Of a DNA stretch of 64,000 nucleotides, positions 17,788 through 25,898 are shown one piece after another; position 1 is the first letter of the stretch, and the number at the start of each line of letters is the position of its first letter. Below the pieces are notes generated by a model, which was given only the letters and a program-made list of their open reading frames with translations, was not told the DNA's origin and ran no database searches. The DNA comes from Sulfobacillus sp. (lineage in GTDB: Bacteria; Bacillota; Sulfobacillia; Sulfobacillales; Sulfobacillaceae): assembly GCA_027309085.1 (NCBI GenBank), contig DAIDDL010000003.1, positions 51,643-115,642 of the forward strand, in the 5' to 3' direction. Both the position numbers and the translations under genes were made by a program.

Positions 17788-18954
17788 ATGGATGAATTAA
17801 CATTTCAAGGCTATGTGCGGGCCGATGGCCGGGTGGGCACTCGCAATCATATATTGGTGTTACCTCTGGCGCCCGCCGTGAGTCCGACGGCATCATCCGT
17901 TCAGGCTCAGGTGGTCGGCACGGTGCATGTCGAACTCCATCAGGATGTCGGCCCTCAAATGGCGGGCTATGCCCTGGCGATTCGGACCTTATTAGGATGG
18001 ATCGATCATCCGAATGTCTTTGCGACAGTGATTCTCGCCCTCAGTGCGGACGACCCCGTGGTGACCGCATTGGTGGACGCGTTACCTGACCACGTCCGGT
18101 ACCACGTGGTGGCCTTTGACCGAGAAAACGGGCGAATCCGCGCGACCGAGCGCGCCTGTACGGTGGCGACGCATTATGTTGAGGACGCGGCACAAGAGAC
18201 CCGTCGAGTGACACCTCTCCAGCACTTGATTTTGGCCACGGAGTGTGGCGGGTCCGATGCCTGTTCGGGATTGTCCGCCAATCCCGCCTTGGGGTATGCC
18301 AGTGATTTGGTAGTGCAGGCCGGGGGGACCTCCATCTTGGCGGAAACCACGGAGCTGATCGGCGCCGAACGCATTCTGGCGGAGCGTGCGGTGGCGCCGG
18401 CGGTGGCCGAGGCGGTCTGGCGCACGGTGGCCCATGCAGAACAATCTGCCATGCGCATGGGCGTCGACTTTCGCGGCGGGCAACCGGCCCCGGGCAACAT
18501 AGAGGGCGGGATTACGACGATCGAGGAAAAATCGCTGGGATGTGTGCATAAAGGCGGTACCAGCCCCGTGGTGGACGTCGTTGACTATGCGGAACGACCG
18601 GCCCAGCATGGTTTGATCGTCATGGATACCCCCGGGCATGATGTCATGCAGTTTGTGGGGATGGCCGCCTCGGGTTCGCAACTCGCGGTTTTCACCACGG
18701 GGCGTGGCACCCCGACGGGAGCTGCGATTTTTCCCGTCATCAAGGTCTCGACGCGGTCGGCTCTCAAGCGTCAGCTACCAGATTTGATTGACTTTGATGC
18801 GGGGGGGATTGTCGATGGCTATCTCACGGTGGAACAAGTCGGTCGCGCCCTATTAAGGAAAATCATCTCCGTGGCCAATGGGGAACTGGTTGCAGCCGAG
18901 CGGTTAGGGCATCGAGAATTTGGCATCTTTCAGGGATGGGGGCGCGAGGCATGA
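17788..18954 (+). CDS. UxaA/GarD-type dehydratase subunit with intact C-terminal but degenerate N-terminal motifs
   Basis: Homologue of the large part of altronate/galactarate dehydratases, 388 residues, without a SAF domain. The entry GYVRADGRVGTRNHILVLP is conserved and the C-terminal half is complete: ATECGGSDACSGLSANPA (from residue 152), GNIEGGITTIEEKSLG, HKGGTSPVVDVVDYAE, MDTPGHD (about 279), TTGRGTPTG and VIKVSTRS. In contrast the three cysteines usual in the N-terminal half (VVCAN-like, GCGQIG-like and LGCE-like motifs) are all missing; the places read APAVS, VGPQ and LSADD. The paralogue at 20159 keeps exactly those cysteines and lacks these C-terminal motifs. The stop overlaps the next start (ATGA). 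I infer a heteromeric enzyme. Confidence 0.8.
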   Translation: MDELTFQGYVRADGRVGTRNHILVLPLAPAVSPTASSVQAQVVGTVHVELHQDVGPQMAGYALAIRTLLGWIDHPNVFATVILALSADDPVVTALVDALPDHVRYHVVAFDRENGRIRATERACTVATHYVEDAAQETRRVTPLQHLILATECGGSDACSGLSANPALGYASDLVVQAGGTSILAETTELIGAERILAERAVAPAVAEAVWRTVAHAEQSAMRMGVDFRGGQPAPGNIEGGITTIEEKSLGCVHKGGTSPVVDVVDYAERPAQHGLIVMDTPGHDVMQFVGMAASGSQLAVFTTGRGTPTGAAIFPVIKVSTRSALKRQLPDLIDFDAGGIVDGYLTVEQVGRALLRKIISVANGELVAAERLGHREFGIFQGWGREA

Positions 18955-20162
18955 GTGACGCAATTCGGTTGCTGCGGTGGAAGACAGACGAGGGCGGCAT
19001 GCGCTTGGGAGTGGGGGGGGACGAGCGAATTGTGCCGATAGATTCAGTCGTGCCTTCGCTCACATCGGTGCCGGACGTGCAAAGGTATTGCCGTACCCAG
19101 GGAGTCCCCGTGGCCGATTGGGCTCGGAACATCTTAGATCGCGCGACGGAGTCCATTGAGGTCCGGCCGGACCAGTACCGGATTCCGCTGGAACTGGGTG
19201 AGTTGTGGGCGTGTGGGGTGACTTATGAACTGAGCCGGGATGCGCGGGAAGCTGAAACCGCCAGTGCGCAGACCATTTATGCCAAGGTCTATCACGCCGA
19301 GCGGCCAGAACTGTTCTTTAAAGCCCCCGGGTCCCGCGTCGTGGGGCCGGAGGACTTTGTGGGATTACGCCGCGATGCAACATGGCACGTGCCAGAACCC
19401 GAGATGACTGTCATATTGGATGAGTGCGGGGACATCTTTGGCTTTACCGCCGGTAACGACATGACCGCGCGAGACTTAGAAGTGGAAAACCCGTTGTATC
19501 TTCCGCAAACCAAGACCTATCATCATAGTGGGTCAATTGGTCCGAGCATCGTGCTCGCGGGTACGGTGGACCCCCATGCCCTGACGATTGCGCTCGACGT
19601 GCGGCGCCGGGACCAATGCGTGTTTCACGGCACGACCTCGACCGATCGCATGCGACGACGGATCGAGGAACTGGTGAGGTATTTAAAGGTGGCGTGGCCG
19701 GTAGCGCCGTGGACGGGTCTGATGACGGGTACCGGGATCGTACCCCCGGAAGAGTTTGCGTTAGAAGACGGAGACGATATTGCCATTACCGTGTCGGAAA
19801 TCGGGACGTTGCGGAATACCGCCCGCACAATTGACGCGTCGTGGGCCCACGTGCCTGAGGGGCCACCGCGCGTGTTACGCATTGATGCGCGGGATAATGT
19901 GGCGGTGGCTTTAGGCGCCCTGGAATCGGGCCGCGGGATCGTGGTCGGAACCCTGACTATTACGGTCCGCGATCCCATCCCGTTTGGCCATAAGGTGGCC
20001 CTCGCGAACATTTCGGTCGGCGACCCGATTATCAAGTATGGGGAGTGCATCGGGGTAGCCACTCAGCCCATAACGATTGGACAGCATGTGCATACGCAAA
20101 ATGTTGAAAGTCAGCGGGGACGTGGAGACTGGGCGGATGCGAAAAGAGGGCAAAATCAATGA
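18951..20162 (+). CDS. Fusion of FAH-type 2-keto-3-deoxy-acid dehydratase with a C-terminal SAF domain
   Basis: Residues 1 to about 300 resemble the 2-keto-3-deoxy-D-arabinonate dehydratase branch of the fumarylacetoacetate hydrolase family: LWACGVTYELSRDAREAE (from residue 86), VYHAERPELFFKAPG, TWHVPEPEMTVILDE with two acidic metal ligands, GNDMTARDLEVENPLYLPQ, TGTGIVPPEEF. This enzyme turns the 2-keto-3-deoxy-pentonate into 2,5-dioxopentanoate. From about residue 306 to 390 a second domain follows, VLRIDARDNVAVALGAL, then FGHKVALANISVGDPIIKYGE and IGVATQPITIGQHVHT, which is the SAF domain normally found at the N-terminus of altronate/galactarate dehydratases. Both ends overlap neighbours by ATGA. 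A run of eight G lies at 19013-19020. The domain order is unusual. Confidence 0.85.
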   Translation: MSDAIRLLRWKTDEGGMRLGVGGDERIVPIDSVVPSLTSVPDVQRYCRTQGVPVADWARNILDRATESIEVRPDQYRIPLELGELWACGVTYELSRDAREAETASAQTIYAKVYHAERPELFFKAPGSRVVGPEDFVGLRRDATWHVPEPEMTVILDECGDIFGFTAGNDMTARDLEVENPLYLPQTKTYHHSGSIGPSIVLAGTVDPHALTIALDVRRRDQCVFHGTTSTDRMRRRIEELVRYLKVAWPVAPWTGLMTGTGIVPPEEFALEDGDDIAITVSEIGTLRNTARTIDASWAHVPEGPPRVLRIDARDNVAVALGALESGRGIVVGTLTITVRDPIPFGHKVALANISVGDPIIKYGECIGVATQPITIGQHVHTQNVESQRGRGDWADAKRGQNQ

Positions 20163-21049
20163 CGACCACTTTTGTGGGATATCGTCGAGCCAACGGGGAT
20201 GTGGGGGTACGGAATTATTTATTGGCTCTACCTTCGGTCGTGTGTGCGACGCGGGCCACCGCGCGGGCTGTCCAAGACCTCCCCAATGCCCTGACGGTTG
20301 AACATCCGGTCGGCTGTGCCCAAATTGGGGCGGACCGCGATCAAACCTTGCGCGTATTGGTCGGCATCGGCGCCCATCCGAATGTGCGGGGGACGGTGGT
20401 GGTCGGGCTAGGGTGCGAAGGAGTGCCAGCCGCCGAGGTGTCTGAACAGATTCGCCAGAGGGATCGGTCCAGTGAAGTATTGACCATTCAAGGGGCGGGT
20501 GGCACCATCGAGGCCGGGATGCAAGCGCGAGCCATGTTAACCGCCATGGCGAGTGATACGCCTCGTCACACGGCATCTCTCGCGGACTTGGTGTTGGGTG
20601 TCGGAGAAATTGGGGGTCTCGGGGATTGGGGGCGCCGCATTGTTTCAGCGTTTTTGGAGCGCGGGGGTCAGCTCATCGAAAGGGTGGGCGATGGGCCCCA
20701 TCTTGCCTACGGGGAACGCATGCCGCGCGAGATGACCCGCGCAGTGATGGCGGGTGGTGCGGGCACCAACGAAGTCATCACGGGTCTTGTTGCGTCGGGG
20801 GCTCAGATCGTTCTCGCGCAAAGTGACGCGGAGAATGTTGGGGGACATCCGATCGCTCCGGTAATTCGCATTGGCTATGACGAGCGCCTGCGCCATGCCT
20901 TGTGCGACGACATGGATGGGATGGTATCGGATCGGACGCCCGAGGAATGGGCGGATTGGATCGTGGATGTCGCCAATGGGGTACCCACAATGGCGGAACA
21001 ACTGGGGGCTGCGACGTTTGCGATTCAGCGGATCGGACCGACGCTGTAG
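20159..21049 (+). CDS. UxaA/GarD-type dehydratase subunit with intact N-terminal cysteines but degenerate C-terminal part
   Basis: Second UxaA-like protein, shortened to 296 residues. After GYRRANGDVGVRNYLLALP it keeps the family cysteines: SVVCATRA (C29), HPVGCAQIGADRDQT (C53) and VVGLGCEGVP (C86), plus GAGGTIEAG. The C-terminal half is eroded: the ECGGSDA...ANPA motif is replaced by GVGEIGGLGDW, the GGxTTIEEKSLG and MDTPG motifs are gone, yet GAGTNEVITGLVASGAQIVL and GHPIAPVIRIG still align to the family. Thus it complements the 388-residue paralogue two genes upstream. The start ATG 20159 overlaps the stop of the FAH-SAF gene. Probable partner subunit in one dehydratase complex (inference). 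Confidence 0.78.
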   Translation: MTTTFVGYRRANGDVGVRNYLLALPSVVCATRATARAVQDLPNALTVEHPVGCAQIGADRDQTLRVLVGIGAHPNVRGTVVVGLGCEGVPAAEVSEQIRQRDRSSEVLTIQGAGGTIEAGMQARAMLTAMASDTPRHTASLADLVLGVGEIGGLGDWGRRIVSAFLERGGQLIERVGDGPHLAYGERMPREMTRAVMAGGAGTNEVITGLVASGAQIVLAQSDAENVGGHPIAPVIRIGYDERLRHALCDDMDGMVSDRTPEEWADWIVDVANGVPTMAEQLGAATFAIQRIGPTL

Positions 21050-21208
21050 ACCGATCGGAGGGGAAGAGCATGAACCCGAGGGCCGGGTGGCACGCGGCTG
21101 CTGTTGTATCTCTCTGCCCCGAAAAATCCCCATCGCACACGGGACACGACGACTTACACCCCCCCAGAACACGCGAAAGGCGGGCGGCTGTCTCCTGAGG
21201 GCCTCCGG

Positions 21209-21720
21209 TTACCCGGTCGTCGGTACGGGATCGGCGGATGCGACGGTCACGCGATAGCCTAGACGCTCCAGGCGACGGACCGTCCGCTGCACGATTTGGG
21301 TCCGATCGCGTGCGTCATGGTACGTCGGCCCGAGTTCTTGGTAGGGTTAGCCTGTCGTGATGACAGGATGATCAGGATCCGATGCGCCAGGGCGATGATC
21401 GCTTTATTTTTCGGCAGGCGTTTGATCCACCGCCGATATAGCGCCCCCAGAAACGTGGTTTGGGTGTGGCTGGCCGACCATGCGGCCAGCGTCAAGGCGG
21501 ATCGCAAAGCCCGGTTCCCCTTGCGGGTGACGCTTTTCCGCCGCTTTCGTTCTGCCCGGCCGCCAATCCGGCCCACGCGGCCAAATGATCGGCGTCGGGA
21601 AAGCGCGACAGGTCGGTCCCGATTTCGGCCAGCACCGCCTCCGCCGTGCGGCGGTCGATGCCCGGGATCGTGTCCAGGAGGTCAATCGTCGGCTGCTGAG
21701 GGTCTACGCCGGGAACTCGT
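21209..21720 (-). pseudogene. IS110-family transposase, C-terminal fragment with a frameshift
   Basis: On the minus strand the conserved IS110 C-terminal (transposase_20) domain can be read: TIDLLDTIPGIDRRTAEAVL, AEIGTDLSRFPDADHLAAWA, GLAAGQNESGGK. After a frame change near 21540 it continues RKGNRALRSALTLAAWSASH, TTFLGALYRRWIKRLPKNKA, IIALAHRILIILSS. The last part, RTQIVQRTVRRLERLGYRVT, ends at a stop at 21209-21211. The N-terminal DEDD domain is missing. Its arrival point lies 160 bases after the UxaA-type operon, at its boundary with the minus-strand block. Confidence 0.85.
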
Positions 21721-21854
21721 GTGGGGATGTTCGTTGTCCGCGCATTGTGAACGAGTCGTTGAGGATAATGGCAAACCGGGAATACGGGGGAAGGGAATCA
21801 GGATTTCCTTTCGCCCTCGTGTTCTACTAGCGACGTCTCCGAGTTCCTTTGTAC

Positions 21855-22892
21855 TTACGGTCGACAGCGCCGCTGGGCTTGGACTCGGGCGTCATCTGAC
21901 GCAGCCCGAAGAGCATAGACCATACTCGTTTCGTGGGCGACGCCCTTGCCGGCGATCTCAAAGGCAGTCCCATGGTCGACAGAAGTTCGGATGATAGGAA
22001 GTCCAATAGTCTGATTCACGCCGGTATCGATTCCGAGCATTTTAATGGCAATGTGGCCTTGATCATGATACAGGGCGACAACCATGTCGAATTCTCCAGT
22101 TTGGGCACGAGCAAAAATAGTATCTGCTGGCCACGGGCCGCTTACTTCTAAGTTTTGCTGTCGTAGCTGGTCGAGTGCGGGGCGGAGAATGGCGTCTTCC
22201 TCGTCGCCAAAGAGGCCATCATCGCCAGCATGAGGATTCAGCGCTGATACGGCAATGCGCGGCTTTTCGATACCGATCGATTGAAGATATTGGTGTGCGA
22301 GTTGGGACACAATCACGACACGCTCCGGTGTCAATCGATTAACGATGTCGCGAAAGGCGATATGGGTGGTGCAATGTGTTACGCGAAGCCGTTGGTTTTT
22401 GAGCATCATCGCATAATTGTTGGCACCCGACAGTTTGGCCAAGGCTTCCGTGTGTCCGGGAAACGGCACTTGGGCCAATTCCCAAGATTTTTTGTGGATA
22501 GGGGCGGTGCAAATGGCATCTACCACGCCTGATTGTGCCAGTTGGACTGCTGTTGCAACATAAGCAAAGCTTGCCTCTCCAGCCTCTTGTGAAACAATTC
22601 CCCATGGCAGATCGTCCGGCACGTTTTGGAGGTTAACCACGCCGATGACGAACGGGTGGTTGGATAAATATGCCATATCAGAACGTGCGGAGACCGGTGA
22701 AAATTCTGGAAGGCGGGGCAGCCGCCCCCCATGGTAAAGAATTGCGGCGGCTGATTCTAGTCTGGCCTGATCGCCGATAATGACACTGGGAATATGGTCG
22801 TTCTGCACCAGAAATGAAGCGCTCAAGATAGACACTTCCGGGCCAATGCCTGCGGGGTCCCCCATAGTGATGGCTAGTACGGTGCGGTCCAT
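21855..22892 (-). CDS. PdxA2-like 4-phospho-acid-sugar dehydrogenase (4-hydroxythreonine-4-phosphate dehydrogenase family)
   Basis: NAD-dependent oxidative decarboxylase of about 345 residues. Motifs of the PdxA family are all visible: AITMGDPAGIGPEVS at the N-terminus, DAICTAPIHKKSW, FPGHTEALAKLSG, HCTTHIAFRDI, VSALNPHAGDDGLFGDEE and ALYHDQGHIAIKMLG with metal-ligand histidines and aspartate. It lies 18 bases behind a DUF1537 kinase. That pair is known for D-threonate and D-erythronate catabolism, where the phosphorylated acid is oxidised and decarboxylated to dihydroxyacetone phosphate, so a catabolic rather than vitamin B6 role is likely. ATG 22892 is preferred over TTG 22907, since GGAGG sits at correct spacing. 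Confidence 0.88.
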   Translation of the reverse strand: MDRTVLAITMGDPAGIGPEVSILSASFLVQNDHIPSVIIGDQARLESAAAILYHGGRLPRLPEFSPVSARSDMAYLSNHPFVIGVVNLQNVPDDLPWGIVSQEAGEASFAYVATAVQLAQSGVVDAICTAPIHKKSWELAQVPFPGHTEALAKLSGANNYAMMLKNQRLRVTHCTTHIAFRDIVNRLTPERVVIVSQLAHQYLQSIGIEKPRIAVSALNPHAGDDGLFGDEEDAILRPALDQLRQQNLEVSGPWPADTIFARAQTGEFDMVVALYHDQGHIAIKMLGIDTGVNQTIGLPIIRTSVDHGTAFEIAGKGVAHETSMVYALRAASDDARVQAQRRCRP

Positions 22893-22910
22893 GGTTATCG
22901 CCTCCAAATG

Positions 22911-24080
22911 TTAGTCGTTACTCCTTTTGTACGTTGTCGACGGGACAACGTTACCGTGTAATGTGGTAAATTGGCGGGCCATGTCGGCGAAGAAAGTTGG
23001 GGAGCCAAAAGCTCCCGACTTGGATACGAGATAGAGGCTTCGCTGTCGTCCGACACCGCGACTCAGAACTACTCCGGGTTGAGGTTCCGTCAATGGTTCT
23101 AGTGTTTCAATACATAGTCGCTGGATTAAGGCTAAAGTGGTGTCTCCGCCAGTGGAAACGAGCAAGGAATGCGATGCGGTCTCCTTCAGATATTGATGCA
23201 CGGTCACATCGACCAATCGGTCAAGAAGGTTGTCCGACGGTTCTTTGGATTCTTCCACGGTCATGAAAATGCGATGCTTCGCCGAAGAAGTTCTCCCGTC
23301 CATGACAATTTCCCATTCGGCGTGACCCGTCATAAACTGTGCTTGGCGGCGAGAAACGGGATGGCGAGATCCTACCACGGCTAGTATGCGATCGAATGCA
23401 TCCCAATTAGCATGAGGTGGCTTTTCGGTTCGCCAATGGGTGGCGAGTATCGCCGCCCATCCTGCCGATCCTACTGGCAAGAGCTGTGGATTTTGGTCTG
23501 ACACAGTTGTTAAACGTGCTAAGTCCTCATCCGTCGATGCGTCAGCTACGTAAATAGCATCTCTCGACCAATCGGTGGTGGGGAAATCTTCTTGAGAAAC
23601 CACAATTATAGGGTGTTGTACTCCCGGCCCCAATAATGTGGCAATGTCATCAGTGTGGATCGGGTTCTTGGGGTCATGGGAAAAGGCCGTGTGGTGGGCG
23701 GGTCGGCCGCTTATGAGAAGATGCCCACCAATAATGGTGCGATAATTTTCAGGAAATGCCGAGCACAAAATAGCTCCTCGATAGCGACGAAGTCGCCGAA
23801 GACCAGCCTCGATCGTAATTCCAACTGCTCCCCTGAGGGCAGAATCGACCTTGAGGTAGTGCTGATCGGTATCCAATAGAGATTCCGGGATGCACCCATA
23901 TCGTTCGAATATCTCGGCGGGGGTCTGATGCCGCGTATTAGTATTGATGACAAACGCACCATTTTGAACGACGGGAAGGGAAATAGGAATTTGTGGCCAT
24001 ACCTTCGTTGGCATGTAACGGTGAAATACTGCGCCGGTGTCAAGCGCACCGCTTAAGTCATCTGCCCAAACACCAATCAT
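22911..24080 (-). CDS. Four-carbon acid-sugar kinase (DUF1537 family)
   Basis: ATP-dependent kinase of four-carbon acid sugars, about 389 residues. The N-terminal substrate domain has GVWADDLSGALDTGAVF and LKVDSALRGAVGITIEAGL (IDSTLRGN-like motif). The nucleotide-binding C-terminal domain has AVVGSRHPVSRRQAQFM, SLLVSTGGDTTLALI and SRGVGRQRSLYLVSKSGAFG. Followed by the PdxA2-like gene, it fits the D-threonate/D-erythronate pathway described for this family, giving the 4-phospho acid. Start ATG 24080 is chosen as the domain begins there; the ribosome site GGTGG is weak and an upstream start at 24128 cannot be excluded. Confidence 0.87.
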   Translation of the reverse strand: MIGVWADDLSGALDTGAVFHRYMPTKVWPQIPISLPVVQNGAFVINTNTRHQTPAEIFERYGCIPESLLDTDQHYLKVDSALRGAVGITIEAGLRRLRRYRGAILCSAFPENYRTIIGGHLLISGRPAHHTAFSHDPKNPIHTDDIATLLGPGVQHPIIVVSQEDFPTTDWSRDAIYVADASTDEDLARLTTVSDQNPQLLPVGSAGWAAILATHWRTEKPPHANWDAFDRILAVVGSRHPVSRRQAQFMTGHAEWEIVMDGRTSSAKHRIFMTVEESKEPSDNLLDRLVDVTVHQYLKETASHSLLVSTGGDTTLALIQRLCIETLEPLTEPQPGVVLSRGVGRQRSLYLVSKSGAFGSPTFFADMARQFTTLHGNVVPSTTYKRSND

Positions 24081-24734
24081 GATACCAGACCACCATTGGT
24101 AATTTTTATCACCAGAAACATGGGCCAAAGAAACAACGAAATTCGTCTTATGGAAAGAGTTCTTGGGACATTACGCTCCGGTGATCGGGTGTGAAATAAA
24201 AACGTTGACAAGCCATCAATACTCAAGGCATCTAAGTTGTTGCGCAATGCGGCGAGGTAACCATTATAAGAGGAATAGAAGTGTTGGGTAGGGAAAAGCG
24301 CAACTAGAACTACCATGCACAACTTCATCATTCCTCTCTCTATGTTTGTTAAATATTATCACACAAGTATCTGGTTATGGCAATAATCCGAAAGCAGTTT
24401 TCTATTGCAACAGATTACCGTAGGGTACGAAGTGAAGTCGGGTTCGATCATGTTTGTTGCGCGATTTGTCTCGATGGGATTGCACAAAGAGGATGTTGTG
24501 AAGACTTAGTTCATTGTCAAGTCTGCCCGAGGATTGGAAGACGGTTTTCTGATTATTCTTCCAAGGATCCTTGTCGGGAAGATCAAATGCACGGACTTTC
24601 TTTGACAACGATGGTTCCCCCAGTAAAAATTAGCGATTACCTTTTTAGTGCATTTCCGGCAATAGTGTCGTGCAAGATGTGTTGTTTTTCGGCTAACCAG
24701 CAAACGCTTGGTTGCATTATCGCTCATCCCGGAT
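24081..24734. other. Degraded region, no intact gene
   Basis: About 650 bases with short frames only. The plus frame 24377-24772 has odd composition rich in Cys and no recognisable fold. Fragments such as GFDHVCC and DGIAQ could be the eroded N-terminal half of the aldolase pseudogene that follows, but the match is too weak to claim. Confidence 0.3.
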
Positions 24735-25120
24735 TGCGTGCGACTCGATGGACCCGTCCCGGAGGCCCGTGAAGTGATCTCGACCGCGCGCTATGTCATG
24801 GACTGAGAACGCGGGGTAGCTTTTTCGACGCGAGCTTCGGGTGACGCGTATCGTATGGGGCTAGTTTATATGACAAGCGAATCAGCAAGTGACGGTATGG
24901 GGTGGAAACCCGCCAAGCCGTGGAGAGCTTGGATGAAATACTGCACTTGCGGGGAATTAACAGACTGGACTCTTTGTGGCACCCACCGATTTATCGGTGG
25001 CGTATGGCGAAGAAACCGGCCACCCCGCCCTGGTGGTCAGGGTAATTGAGCAGATCCAGGAGGGGGGGCGGCAGACGTTCCCTCGGCCTTCACCGTGACA
25101 GCGGACAATCATCGCCATTG
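24735..25120 (+). pseudogene. HpcH/HpaI-family aldolase, decayed
   Basis: When several frames are joined, a class II 2-oxo-acid aldolase appears: DCVRLDGPVPEAREVISTAR, then after a stop RGVAFSTRASGDAYRMGLVY, then VETRQAVESLDEILHLRGIN and, after another shift, APTDLSVAYGEETGHPALVV. In intact relatives the run TDLS carries metal-binding Asp in the active site. At least three frame changes and one stop codon are needed, so it is dead. It lies on the plus strand, opposite to the adjacent intact genes. Confidence 0.7.
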
Positions 25121-25234
25121 TGGCGGGGTAAGGGAGTTGGTATTGCGACTGGTTGGTCCGGGAGCCGCTGTCATGAGACGGGTATGAGTGCCGTAAGCCA
25201 TCGAGCCCGCTGGCAGCGCTATTTTGAAACATCC

Positions 25235-25898
25235 CGAACTTTTTTGGGCCCACTTGGACATCCGGAAGAGCTTTGGGATGCTCTTCGAGAGGTCGGCACG
25301 GTGTTGATTCGCTTATGGCCGATTTCTAGCGTGGCCACTCGGTCGGCGGACCGGCTCAAGATTTGCCAAGCGCGGCGAAGGCATGGACAATATCATCTCG
25401 ATGCTTGCCGCGAGAAGGGGGTAGCGGTCGCAATTACCGAAACCGCAATCGGGAATCTTCAGCGAATATGTTCTCGGGGCCTTTATGGCGGGATGGGGAA
25501 AATAACTCCGCGCCGGCGATTACGAAGGCGCACGCGCTACTATGGCGTGGAATGGGGAGGAAGGACCATCGCGATGGTCGGCTACGACCGCATTGACCGG
25601 GCCCTCCCCGCGTCTGGTCCATGGATTACAGAGTCAGGTGGTGGTGTAAGGCGACCTGTTGCGGCCCGGTGGTCCGAAATGTCGGGCTCACTCGGATAAG
25701 GCGGGATCATTTCTCATCAATGCTGCAGGTGGTCCCATTGCGGATTCCATGGGGCGGGGGTTGATGTCTTCGATCCAGAACCGCCCCCTTCCGATAACCC
25801 GTTATGGACGGCCCCACTTGTTGGTGACCCCGAACATTACCGCCTCAATGCATGAGGCGGTCAGCCATAATGGAACACATGAGTGCCTCAGAGGCTAG
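25235..25898 (+). pseudogene. D-isomer-specific 2-hydroxyacid dehydrogenase, decayed
   Basis: Segments in changing plus-strand frames reproduce the family: LGHPEELWDALREVGTVLIR, ADRLKICQARRRHGQYHLDA, CREKGVAVAITETAIG, then VEWGGRTIAMVGYDRIDRAL (GxGxxG-type loop with changes), FLINAAGGPIADSMG (usual FINxxRG, with the catalytic Arg lost), and HLLVTPNITASMHEAV at the C-terminus. Multiple frameshifts separate these parts. The gene ends against the minus-strand LarA-like gene, with tails touching at 25895-25898. Confidence 0.7.

Noticed and set aside
18082-18681. 199-residue minus-strand open frame opposite the UxaA-like gene
   Set aside because: Antisense shadow of a GC-rich real gene; His/Arg-rich composition and no family motif.
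24377-24772. 131-residue plus-strand frame
   Set aside because: No ribosome site, unusual Cys-rich composition; its end overlaps clear debris of an aldolase gene, so it is treated as part of the decayed region.
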